This document shows positions 1-6,428 of a DNA stretch of 14,026 nt, piece after piece. The DNA comes from Prolixibacteraceae bacterium (lineage in GTDB: Bacteria > Bacteroidota > Bacteroidia > Bacteroidales > Prolixibacteraceae). Each line of letters begins with the position of its first letter. The stretch's first letter is position 1. Below the pieces are notes generated by a model, which saw only the letters and a list, made by a program, of their open reading frames with translations, was not told the origin of the DNA and did not search any database. The stretch lies in contig DAIDJX010000061.1 in NCBI GenBank assembly GCA_027451165.1, forward strand, positions 1 to 14,026, written 5' to 3'. The translations under genes were made by a program, and so were the position numbers.

Positions 1-1756
1 CGCTCTCCAGGGTGGAGTTCCCTTTGAATTCGGAATTTCTCAGGATCATCCCGAACTCTGTAACTGCTGCGGCAAACTTCACATTTTCCGATGCATCTTC
101 CGGATCATTGACATAGTCTTTGACCGGCTGCTCAAACAACATACTGGTAACCCCATCAGGTTTCTTGTACCGGATTTTGATGTTCAGGTACTCTCCGGCA
201 AATCCATTGCCAACTTGAGGGGAATGATCCCTTTGCTGGTATTTAAGCGGATCGATCGATGGACCCTTTTCCACTGAACCTGCCGGAATCAGTTCATACA
301 AGGCTGTGACACAATGCCCTGAGCCCATTTCTCCTGCATCTTTTTTGTCATCATTGAAATCTTCTTCATTCAGCAACCGGTTTTCATAGCCGATCAGCCG
401 GTAGGAAGCCACCTTCGACGGATTGAATTCGATCTGAAATTTCACGTCTTTTGCAATCGTGAACAGGGTGCCTCCGAATTCCTTCACCAAAACCCTTTGG
501 GCTTCCTGGAGATTGTCGATATAGGAATAATTTCCGTTTCCCTTGTCGGCGATGATTTCCATTTTGTCGTCTTTGTAATTGCCCATGCCAAATCCGAGAA
601 CCGTAATAAACACCCCTCTGTCGCGGTTGGCCTCCACCAGCCGTTCCATTCCGCCGTTGCTCGATTCCCCCACATTAAAATCGCCGTCAGTCGCCAGGAT
701 GATCCGGTTGTTCCCTCCTTTGACGAAGTTTTCCGTAGCTATTTCATAAGCCAGCTTCAATCCGGCGCCACCGGCTGTCGAACCTCCGGCTTCCAGGTTG
801 TTAATGGCATCCCTGATCACCTCCTTTTTGTTCCCGGGGGTGGAAGGAAGCACACAGCCGGCAGCTCCTGCATAGACAACAATGGCAATATGATCCTGCG
901 GACGCAGTTCATTCACCAGCAGGGAAAAAGCCGATTTCAACAACGGAAGTTTGTTGGGGGCATCCATGGAGCCCGATACATCGATCAGAAACACCAGGTT
1001 GGAGGCAGGGAGTGATGATTTGTCTACGCTCTTCCCCTTCAGTCCCACCATGAACAACTGGTGTTTGTCGTTCCAGGGACAAGCCGACAGTTCTGAATAA
1101 ACAGAGAATGGATGAACGCCGGCAGGTTCCGGATAATCATACCTGAAATAATTGATCATTTCCTCTATCCTTACCGCATCGGCCGGCGGCAATGTCCCGT
1201 TGTTGATGAAACGACGGATGTTGCTGTAGGAAGCCTGGTCCACATCGATCGAAAATGTCGATAACGGATTGCTGCGCACATTCCTGAAGCCATTCTCTTC
1301 CATTCCGGCATAGCCTTCCGTGTTAAAATCCTCACGCATGGCTGGCCTGGCAGGCTCACTTGCATAGGAAATGAAGGACGGAGCAGCCATTTTCATAGCC
1401 CTGTTTCGCTGATCTTTTGCTGTACCATAACCAACAACCACCATTTCCTCCAATTCCAGCTTTTCTTCTTTCAGGGTAACGTTGATCACTTTCCTGTCGC
1501 CAATTTTTTCAGTATGTTTTACACATCCGACAAACGTGAAAGTAAGGCTTTTATCTTCCGGGGCCACACTGATTTTGTAAGTTCCATCTTTTCCTGAATA
1601 AGCAGAAGCTTTGCTGACTGTGGCCATAATAGAAACGCCGGCAAAAGGCTGACCTGATTCATCGCTAACTTTACCGGTAATGATCCGGGTTTGCTGGGAG
1701 GCACTGAAAAGCGCTGCGAAAAGCAGTAACATCAAAAATAAAAATCCTGTTTTCAT
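1..1756 (-). CDS. Secreted vWA-domain protein (YfbK-like) with N-terminal carboxypeptidase-regulatory-like domain; 3' end outside window
   Basis: The reading frame is open from the ATG at 1756-1754 to the left window edge, giving 585 residues without a stop. Residues 1-20 form a signal peptide (MKTGFLFLMLLLFAALFSAS). Residues 23-98 are a carboxypeptidase-D-regulatory-like beta-sandwich followed by EEMVVVGYG (103-111), as in SusC proteins. Residues about 160-210 match the N-terminal region of YfbK-type vWA proteins (NPLSTFSIDVDQASY). A vWA domain spans about 255-430, with an intact MIDAS: D259, S261 and S263 in DVSGSMD, and a downstream TDGD at 356-359. The rest resembles the C-terminal DUF3520 region. 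Family members are usually slightly over 600 residues, so only a short tail is missing. It probably acts in the periplasm or at the cell surface, binding a protein partner through its metal site. It is divergent from the ECF sigma operon, 163 bp from the sigma start used here. Partner and function are not known. Confidence 0.93.
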   Translation of the reverse strand, partial: MKTGFLFLMLLLFAALFSASQQTRIITGKVSDESGQPFAGVSIMATVSKASAYSGKDGTYKISVAPEDKSLTFTFVGCVKHTEKIGDRKVINVTLKEEKLELEEMVVVGYGTAKDQRNRAMKMAAPSFISYASEPARPAMREDFNTEGYAGMEENGFRNVRSNPLSTFSIDVDQASYSNIRRFINNGTLPPADAVRIEEMINYFRYDYPEPAGVHPFSVYSELSACPWNDKHQLFMVGLKGKSVDKSSLPASNLVFLIDVSGSMDAPNKLPLLKSAFSLLVNELRPQDHIAIVVYAGAAGCVLPSTPGNKKEVIRDAINNLEAGGSTAGGAGLKLAYEIATENFVKGGNNRIILATDGDFNVGESSNGGMERLVEANRDRGVFITVLGFGMGNYKDDKMEIIADKGNGNYSYIDNLQEAQRVLVKEFGGTLFTIAKDVKFQIEFNPSKVASYRLIGYENRLLNEEDFNDDKKDAGEMGSGHCVTALYELIPAGSVEKGPSIDPLKYQQRDHSPQVGNGFAGEYLNIKIRYKKPDGVTSMLFEQPVKDYVNDPEDASENVKFAAAVTEFGMILRNSEFKGNSTLES

Positions 1757-1845
1757 GATATTATCGTTTTAAAAAGTTTGTCTTTACCCTTATGATGCCG
1801 GATTCCTTTCATTTCCATAATTTTTTAATCCCATTTTTTTTGAAT

Positions 1846-1853
1846 TACCTTTG
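1846..1853 (+). promoter_or_regulatory. Candidate Bacteroidota -7 promoter element before the ECF sigma gene
   Basis: TACCTTTG fits the Bacteroidota primary-sigma -7 consensus TAnnTTTG. No good -33 TTTG lies at the expected spacing, so support is the -7 match alone. A transcript starting about 7 bases downstream would begin near 1860 and exclude the TTG at 1851, favouring the ATG at 1920. Confidence 0.4.
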
Positions 1854-1919
1854 AAACAAAAAGGCGCAGATGAAACAGGGCCGTTCAGGACAAAAATCGA
1901 ATCACAATCAAACGACGGT

Positions 1920-2531
1920 ATGATACCGGAAAAGCAAAGGGATCGTTCTGACTTTGAGGAGGATGTTCATCTGCTGAATGAGTTTCGTTCCCGGGGAGAA
2001 CCGGAGATACTGGGGAAATTGTACTCCAGGTACATGCACCTGGTATACGGGGTTTGCCTGAAATACATGAAGGACCGCGAGGAAGCCAAAGACGGCGTAA
2101 TGCACATTTTTGAAAAGCTGATCCTGGAGATTCCCCGGCATCAGATTGACAATTTCCGGAACTGGCTGCATGTGGTGACCAAAAACTATTGCCTGATGCA
2201 GCTGCGTTCCGGTATATCCCGGCAGGAAAAGTACCGGGAATGGATCAAAGATCAGCGTATTTTTATGGAAACAGCCGGTGATCTGCATCCTTTGGATAAT
2301 GAAGAGCGTTATGCAGACGGGGAGGCGTTGGAAAAATGTCTGGAGAAACTGAAAGAGGAGCAAAGGAGCTGCGTTACTGAGTTCTATTATGAAAACAGAT
2401 GCTACCGGGAGATCTCAGCCCGGTTGGGTATGGAAGAGAAAAAAGTGAAAAGCTGTATTCAGAATGGCAAAAGAAATCTGAAACTTTGTCTGGAAGGGAA
2501 AAATGCAGGGAAAAAACAAATACAGGATTAA
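1920..2531 (+). CDS. ECF-type RNA polymerase sigma factor (sigma-70 family)
   Basis: This 203-residue protein has the two-domain layout of extracytoplasmic-function sigma factors. Region 2 spans about residues 32-95 (LYSRYMHLVYGVCLKYM, then DREEAKDGVMHIFEKL and FRNWLHVVTKNYCL). Region 4 spans about 134-192 and holds the helix-turn-helix CYREISARLGMEEKKVKSCI. The frame is open up to a TTG at 1851, but that TTG lies inside a TAnnTTTG promoter-like motif and the added 23 residues look unlike the family, so I chose the ATG at 1920. The gene overlaps the next one by 29 bases, which suggests translational coupling and the usual sigma/anti-sigma pairing. It should direct transcription of a small regulon when released from its membrane partner; whether the divergent vWA gene is a target is an inference. 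Its class is clear; its signal is unknown. Confidence 0.95.
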   Translation: MIPEKQRDRSDFEEDVHLLNEFRSRGEPEILGKLYSRYMHLVYGVCLKYMKDREEAKDGVMHIFEKLILEIPRHQIDNFRNWLHVVTKNYCLMQLRSGISRQEKYREWIKDQRIFMETAGDLHPLDNEERYADGEALEKCLEKLKEEQRSCVTEFYYENRCYREISARLGMEEKKVKSCIQNGKRNLKLCLEGKNAGKKQIQD

Positions 2532-3804
2532 AGGTTCCGGGGATTTCCTCCGTTATCACGGAGATAAGATGGACGAACGGGAAAGGAATGCTTTCGAGAA
2601 AAGCCTTCAGCAGGATCCTTTTGCTGAAGAGGCTTCCGAAGGCTTCGCAGGTATTGATCCTGAACTTGCCGGTCACGACCTTGCAGAGCTAAAGTCAAGA
2701 TTAGACAGAAAAGTAATTGGAAAACCGGATTACCTTTGGTACCGCGTGGCTGCATCAATTGCTGCCGTGTTGATCCTTGCCCTGGTGTTCAGGTTTAACC
2801 GGGAGGAAAAAACGAGCGAGCAGGCTGGAACTCCTTCTGAACCCCAGGGTGTGATAGAAAGTCCAATGATCACCCAAAACAATCTGAAATCCGAAATCTC
2901 AAATCCGAAATCCGAAATCGTTAACATCGAAAGCCCGGTAATCACTGATGAGAAACAGGAATCTGCAGTCATCAAAAATCAGATGGCGGTGGCCACAGAA
3001 CGGAAGGAAAAACTGAAAGCCCCGCAAAGAAGCTCTGAAACACTGGTGAAGACCGAACCGGTACCTGAGGTGATGGAAGTGAATGAACAGGAAGCGGAAT
3101 TCACAGAAGTCACAGCTGCTGTGGCAGAAGCTGCACCACCGGTGAGGGCTGAAAAAGCAGAATACCTCCCGTTAAATCGCGATATCGTCCCGAGAGGCCA
3201 ATCCCCTGCGGTTAAGGGGAAGATTATTTCAGCTGAAGACCATCAACCCCTTCCCGGAGTAGCTATTAACGTGAAAGGAACCAGTCAGGGCGTTGTTACC
3301 GACAGCGGCGGAAATTTTAAAATAGAAGTACAAAACCCCGGAGATAAGTCATTTGTAGCCAGTTATATCGGGATGGAGCCAAAGGAGTTCAAAGCAAAAG
3401 AAGATACCGGGGTGTTAATCAGCCTTAATCCGTCTCCCATGGCGCTGAATGAAATGGTGGTCGTCGGTTACGGCGTTAAAAAGCAGGCTAAGTCAGACGA
3501 AGAATCACCGGAAGATTATACCCCGGCACAACCGGTAAACGGCCAAACGGAATTTGACCGTTACATCCGGGATAACATGCGGCGACCCGACAGCGCCCCC
3601 AGCGGGCAAAGAGTGGTGGTAGTCCTGCGTTTCGCCGTGGAAAAAAGAGGGAAGCCCGACAGCATTGAAGTAGTCAAAAGTCCAGGTAAACCATTCACCA
3701 GCGAAGCGATCCGTTTGCTCAGGGAAGGCCCCGACTGGTTACCGGCGGAAGAGAATGGTGTGGCGAAAAAAGAGGAAGTGACGGTCCGGATCGTGTTTAA
3801 ATAA
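2503..3804 (+). CDS. Anti-sigma-like single-pass membrane protein with SusC-type extension domain, Ton-box-like motif and TonB C-terminal domain
   Basis: The 433 residues read as a modular fusion. Residues 1-78 are a charged cytoplasmic head with DFLRYHGDKMDERERNAFEK and DPFAEEASEGF, a pattern I associate with Bacteroidota anti-sigma proteins; it has no cysteines, so it is not a zinc anti-sigma domain. One membrane helix lies at 80-98 (YRVAASIAAVLILALVFRF). A polar, Glu/Lys/Pro-rich linker covers 100-235. Residues 237-310 are a carboxypeptidase-regulatory-like domain (LPGVAINVKGTSQGVVTD) followed by EMVVVGYG at 317-324. Residues 345-433 resemble a TonB C-terminal domain (VVVVLRFAVEKRGKPDSIEV, with a closing VTVRIVFK strand). 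The ATG at 2503 keeps the conserved head and overlaps the sigma gene; an in-frame ATG at 2569 would remove part of it. It likely holds the sigma factor at the membrane and senses a periplasmic partner. The anti-sigma role rests on context and head motif; the TonB-like end is clearer. Confidence 0.9.
   Translation: MQGKNKYRIKGSGDFLRYHGDKMDERERNAFEKSLQQDPFAEEASEGFAGIDPELAGHDLAELKSRLDRKVIGKPDYLWYRVAASIAAVLILALVFRFNREEKTSEQAGTPSEPQGVIESPMITQNNLKSEISNPKSEIVNIESPVITDEKQESAVIKNQMAVATERKEKLKAPQRSSETLVKTEPVPEVMEVNEQEAEFTEVTAAVAEAAPPVRAEKAEYLPLNRDIVPRGQSPAVKGKIISAEDHQPLPGVAINVKGTSQGVVTDSGGNFKIEVQNPGDKSFVASYIGMEPKEFKAKEDTGVLISLNPSPMALNEMVVVGYGVKKQAKSDEESPEDYTPAQPVNGQTEFDRYIRDNMRRPDSAPSGQRVVVVLRFAVEKRGKPDSIEVVKSPGKPFTSEAIRLLREGPDWLPAEENGVAKKEEVTVRIVFK
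2881..2920 (+). repeat. AATCCGAAAT-type short tandem repeat inside the anti-sigma gene
   Basis: Four imperfect copies of a 9-11 base unit (AATCTGAAAT, CCGAAATCTC, AAATCCGAAA, TCCGAAATCG) lie in frame and encode NLKSEISNPKSEI in the periplasmic linker. An 18-base stretch (AAATCCGAAATCCGAAAT, 2901-2918) is identical to the reverse complement of 11804-11821, in the gap after the SusD gene. Confidence 0.8.
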
Positions 3805-4048
3805 GGTACCTCTCCCCTGACCGCTAAAACCCCAATGTTTACGACAATTGTCCGTGTATAATTAGGGTTGTTTGTTCTGACCCCTAAATCCCCCGCCCGA
3901 ACGACTGTCGTGTTCAGTCGGGCGGGCCTAAAGGGGACCTAAAATCCGTTGTTTATCAATGTTTTAGTATCCAGATTAATTTAAGGGAACAAGTCAGCTT
4001 CTTTTGAAAATTTTTCAACTCAACACAATGATATATGAAAATAGTTCT
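3805..4048. repeat. Intergenic region with CCCCTAAATCCCC-type direct repeats and a GC-rich hairpin
   Basis: No coding frame is convincing here. Two 17-base direct copies match at 15 positions: CTGACCGCTAAAACCCC at 3817-3833 and CTGACCCCTAAATCCCC at 3877-3893. A perfect palindrome GACAATTGTC lies at 3843-3852. A 9-bp GC-rich stem pairs CCCGCCCGA (3892-3900) with TCGGGCGGG (3918-3926). No T-tract follows, so it is not a standard intrinsic terminator, although it could block read-through from the anti-sigma gene. It looks like a dispersed intergenic element. Confidence 0.55.
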
Positions 4049-4056
4049 TAACTTTG
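4049..4056 (+). promoter_or_regulatory. Candidate -7 promoter element before the membrane-protein/regulator operon
   Basis: TAACTTTG matches TAnnTTTG exactly and lies 19 bases before the ATG at 4075. No clear -33 TTTG is seen. It overlaps the left half of the operator-like repeat at 4051-4073, as expected for a repressed promoter. Confidence 0.5.
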
Positions 4057-4073
4057 CACTTCAAAGTACTTTT
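4051..4073 (+). promoter_or_regulatory. Operator-like inverted repeat, copy 1
   Basis: ACTTTG and CAAAGT form a perfect 6-bp inverted repeat separated by 5 bases. It continues into ACTTTT, so AAAGTACTTT (4063-4072) is itself a perfect palindrome. A near-identical copy precedes creD at 5022-5044 with the same spacing. The small winged-helix protein encoded at 4710-5006 is the obvious candidate binder; this is inference from position and symmetry. Confidence 0.6.
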
Positions 4074-4074
4074 A

Positions 4075-4713
4075 ATGAAAACAACATTATCCAATCCAGG
4101 GGAAGATTTGCAAGCCATCCGCGACATCATGGAGCGGTCATCCAGGTTCTTATCACTCAGCGGATTATCAGGTATTTTTGCCGGGATATGTGCCCTGGCG
4201 GGAGCTGCAGTAGCCTGGCTTTTATATCCGGATGCCCTCCAACTGTCCTCAATACCTGCAACACCGGGAGCACATGTAGGTTTGGCGGGCAACAACCTCT
4301 TTTATTTGGCGCTTATTGCGCTATTGGTGCTGATTGCAGCAGCTCTGGGAGCAACCTGGTTCTCATTCCGGAAAGCACGAAAAGCTGGTCAGCCTTTTTG
4401 GACACTATCCACCAGGAGATTGCTCATTCATTTGTTGATTCCCATGGCAGTGGGCGGGATATTTACCATTATTCTGTTGTACCGGAACCATCCTGAACTG
4501 GCCGCCTGTGCCATGCTGGTCTTTTACGGTCTGGCGCTGGTGAACGCCGGAAAGTTCACCTTTGGGGAGATCCATTACCTTGGACTGACCGAAATTTTAT
4601 TGGGTTTCCTGGCCGGAATTTTTGTACAGTACGGATTTTGGCTGTGGGCTACCGGCTTTGGACTGATGCACATCATTTACGGAGCAGTCATGTATTACCG
4701 GCATGAGCGATGA
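4075..4713 (+). CDS. Multi-pass inner-membrane protein of unknown function, coupled to a winged-helix regulator
   Basis: This 212-residue protein has about six hydrophobic segments, near residues 27-50, 75-97, 115-136, 142-159, 169-186 and 188-207, after a short polar N-terminus (DLQAIRDIMERSSRFLSLSG). I recognise no catalytic or transport motif. The frame extends to a TTG at 4054, but that codon lies within the TAACTTTG promoter motif, so the ATG at 4075 is preferred. Its stop overlaps the regulator start as ATGA (4710-4713), implying translational coupling. The same operator-like sequence precedes this operon and creD, which links it to CreD in an envelope-related response. It could be a sensor or a modulator of the regulator; the sequence does not decide this. 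Confidence 0.85.
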   Translation: MKTTLSNPGEDLQAIRDIMERSSRFLSLSGLSGIFAGICALAGAAVAWLLYPDALQLSSIPATPGAHVGLAGNNLFYLALIALLVLIAAALGATWFSFRKARKAGQPFWTLSTRRLLIHLLIPMAVGGIFTIILLYRNHPELAACAMLVFYGLALVNAGKFTFGEIHYLGLTEILLGFLAGIFVQYGFWLWATGFGLMHIIYGAVMYYRHER

Positions 4714-5006
4714 AGAATCCGATAGAAAATATCCTAAAGGTCTTTGAAAGCCGCATCAGACTGGGAATCATGTCAGCACTTATGGTGAACGAGACACTCG
4801 ATTTCAATGCGCTGAAAGAGCTGCTCGGATTAACCGACGGAAACCTGGCCAGCCACCTGAAAGCCCTCGAACAACAGGACATCATTGTGGTGACCAAACA
4901 ATTTGTCGGTCGTAAACCCAGCACTACCTACAAAGCCACCGGGAAAGGACGGGAATTGTTCCGACAGCACCTGGCCGCCCTCGAAGAACTGATCAGAAAA
5001 CAATAA
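4710..5006 (+). CDS. Small winged-helix (ArsR/MarR-like) transcriptional regulator
   Basis: The 98 residues form one winged-helix DNA-binding domain with no separate sensor domain. FESRIRLGIMSAL (12-24) is the first helix, a helix-turn-helix follows with recognition helix LTDGNLASHLKALEQQ (41-56), and a basic wing runs through VVTKQFVGRKPSTTYKAT (59-76) to a C-terminal dimerisation-type helix. The layout matches the small ArsR/MarR-like regulators of Bacteroidota; no metal-binding cysteines are present. The start overlaps the upstream stop by 4 bases. The likely targets are the two matching operator-like repeats at 4051-4073 and 5022-5044, so it probably regulates its own operon and creD. Repressor or activator cannot be told from sequence, but overlap with the -7 boxes favours repression. 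Confidence 0.93.
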   Translation: MKNPIENILKVFESRIRLGIMSALMVNETLDFNALKELLGLTDGNLASHLKALEQQDIIVVTKQFVGRKPSTTYKATGKGRELFRQHLAALEELIRKQ

Positions 5007-5019
5007 TTTTTTTGAATTA

Positions 5020-5027
5020 TAACTTTG
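5020..5027 (+). promoter_or_regulatory. Candidate -7 promoter element before creD
   Basis: TAACTTTG matches TAnnTTTG in the 53-base gap between the regulator stop and the creD ATG. The first seven bases of the operator-like repeat are shared with it, exactly as upstream of the membrane-protein gene. No convincing -33 element is visible. Confidence 0.5.
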
Positions 5028-5044
5028 AATTACAAAGAACTTTT
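5022..5044 (+). promoter_or_regulatory. Operator-like inverted repeat, copy 2
   Basis: ACTTTG, five bases, CAAAGA, then ACTTTT: the same three half-sites and spacing as copy 1 at 4051-4073, with one half-site base changed (CAAAGA for CAAAGT). The spacer differs (AATTA versus CACTT), so the half-sites look conserved while the spacer is free. It lies between the regulator gene and creD. Confidence 0.6.
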
Positions 5045-5059
5045 AATATTAACAAAATT

Positions 5060-6370
5060 ATGGAAACAAAAGGCATTCAGCAATTTATGAACAGTTACAG
5101 CGTGAAAATGATCATCGTTACCGGATTAGCTATTGTATTGCTGATCCCCTCTTTCCTGATCCAGGAAATCATTCAGGAGCGTATCAAGTTGAGTGAAAAG
5201 GTTAAAAATGAACTTTATGCCCAGTGGGGCGGAAAACAGGTGGTAGCCGGTCCGGTACTAAATATCCCTTACAGCTATCAGGAACCCGGAGAAAATAACC
5301 AGGCAGGCGAAACCCGGTACGGGATTGCCCATTTTCTGCCGGAAACCTTAAAAACTGATGGAGTTCTTCTTCCGGAAACCCGGAAAAGGGGCATTTATAA
5401 AGTAGCGGTTTACGAAGGAAAAGTTGCGCTGAAAGGGACCTTCGCCCGTCCTGATTTTTCCTTGCTGGATTTGAAAAATGCGCAGTTCAGCCCGGAAGCT
5501 GCCTATTTTACCATCGGCATATCCGATATGCGGGGCATCAAAAACCTTCCGGAACTCATGCTCAACGGGGAGAAATACCGGGTGGAACCTGGGGTAGCCG
5601 ATACCGATCTTTTCCAGTCGGGAATCACCATTAAAACAGGTGCTGCAAATCTGGACCAGGTGCTGAATTTCGACATGGAACTGGTACTGAACGGATCAGA
5701 AGAGCTCTCCATAGAAGCCCTTGGTAAAACTTCCACCATTGCTTTGAAATCCAATTGGGCCCAACCTGCTTTTACCGGCTCCTTCCTTCCGTCGAACCGG
5801 GAAGTATCGGCCAGCGGTTTTACAGCCGACTGGCAGGTCACCCATCTGAACCGCAATTTTCCGCAGCAATGGCTCAACAATAAGTTTAAAACCAGTGATG
5901 CAGGGATGGGCGTGGAACTGCTCATTCCGGTTGATCATTACCAGAAATCAATGCGTTCGGCAAAATATGCCATCCTCTTTATCGCCCTCAACTTCATCAT
6001 CTTTCTGTTTATTGAAATCAAAAGCAAAGTCAGGATTCACCCCTTCCAGTATGCGCTGGTGGCTTTTGCCCTGCTGATCTTTTATGCCCTGCTGACCTCC
6101 ATCGGGGAACAGATCGGATTTAACCTTGCCTACTTCATTTCAGCCTTTGCAGTCACGGCGCTGATCACCTGGTATGCCAGGTCCATTCTGAAAGAAGTGC
6201 GCCCGGTGGCCTGGGTCACCCTGCTTCAAACGGGTCTTTACCTTTTCCTTTTCACCATTCTCCAATTACAGGATTATGCCCTCCTGGCCGGAAGCATAGG
6301 TCTGTTTGTCATTCTGATCATTATCATGAAAGCTTCACAGCAGATTAAATGGTATGCTGATGAATCATAA
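5060..6370 (+). CDS. creD: CreD-family inner-membrane protein
   Basis: At 436 residues the protein is close to E. coli CreD (about 450). It has the family topology: one N-terminal membrane helix (about 16-36, VKMIIVTGLAIVLLIPSFLI), a large periplasmic domain containing WGGKQVVAGPVLNIPY (56-71), and a C-terminal bundle of membrane helices from about 303 to 432. In enterobacteria CreD belongs to the CreBC regulon and affects envelope properties; its biochemical role is not settled. No CreBC two-component genes are present here; a winged-helix gene with matching operators precedes it instead. The ATG at 5060 is preferred over the upstream in-frame TTG at 5012, which lies before the predicted promoter. 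A strong terminator follows. Confidence 0.93.
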   Translation: METKGIQQFMNSYSVKMIIVTGLAIVLLIPSFLIQEIIQERIKLSEKVKNELYAQWGGKQVVAGPVLNIPYSYQEPGENNQAGETRYGIAHFLPETLKTDGVLLPETRKRGIYKVAVYEGKVALKGTFARPDFSLLDLKNAQFSPEAAYFTIGISDMRGIKNLPELMLNGEKYRVEPGVADTDLFQSGITIKTGAANLDQVLNFDMELVLNGSEELSIEALGKTSTIALKSNWAQPAFTGSFLPSNREVSASGFTADWQVTHLNRNFPQQWLNNKFKTSDAGMGVELLIPVDHYQKSMRSAKYAILFIALNFIIFLFIEIKSKVRIHPFQYALVAFALLIFYALLTSIGEQIGFNLAYFISAFAVTALITWYARSILKEVRPVAWVTLLQTGLYLFLFTILQLQDYALLAGSIGLFVILIIIMKASQQIKWYADES

Positions 6371-6395
6371 TCAGGGTTTTGCATTTATCCGTCTG

Positions 6396-6428
6396 AAAAG
6401 GCCATACAGGGAATGTATGGCCTTTTTT
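6396..6428 (+). terminator. Intrinsic terminator after creD
   Basis: A perfect 13-bp stem pairs AAAAGGCCATACA (6396-6408) with TGTATGGCCTTTT (6414-6426) across a GGGAA loop and runs into a T-tract (6423-6428). It lies 26 bases after the creD stop. Confidence 0.92.

Noticed and set aside
497..1015. 172-codon plus-strand frame
   Set aside because: It lies antisense to the vWA domain, which has an intact MIDAS motif and an uninterrupted frame.
1908..2363. 151-codon minus-strand frame opposite the sigma gene
   Set aside because: It is a shadow of the ECF sigma frame, which has recognisable regions 2 and 4.
1..3804. MoxR/BatA-type aerotolerance operon
   Set aside because: The vWA protein matches the YfbK/DUF3520 layout with a signal peptide. 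No MoxR ATPase or TPR partner is nearby.
3892..3926. GC-rich stem considered as an intrinsic terminator
   Set aside because: No T-tract follows on either strand; it is reported as part of a repeat-like region instead.
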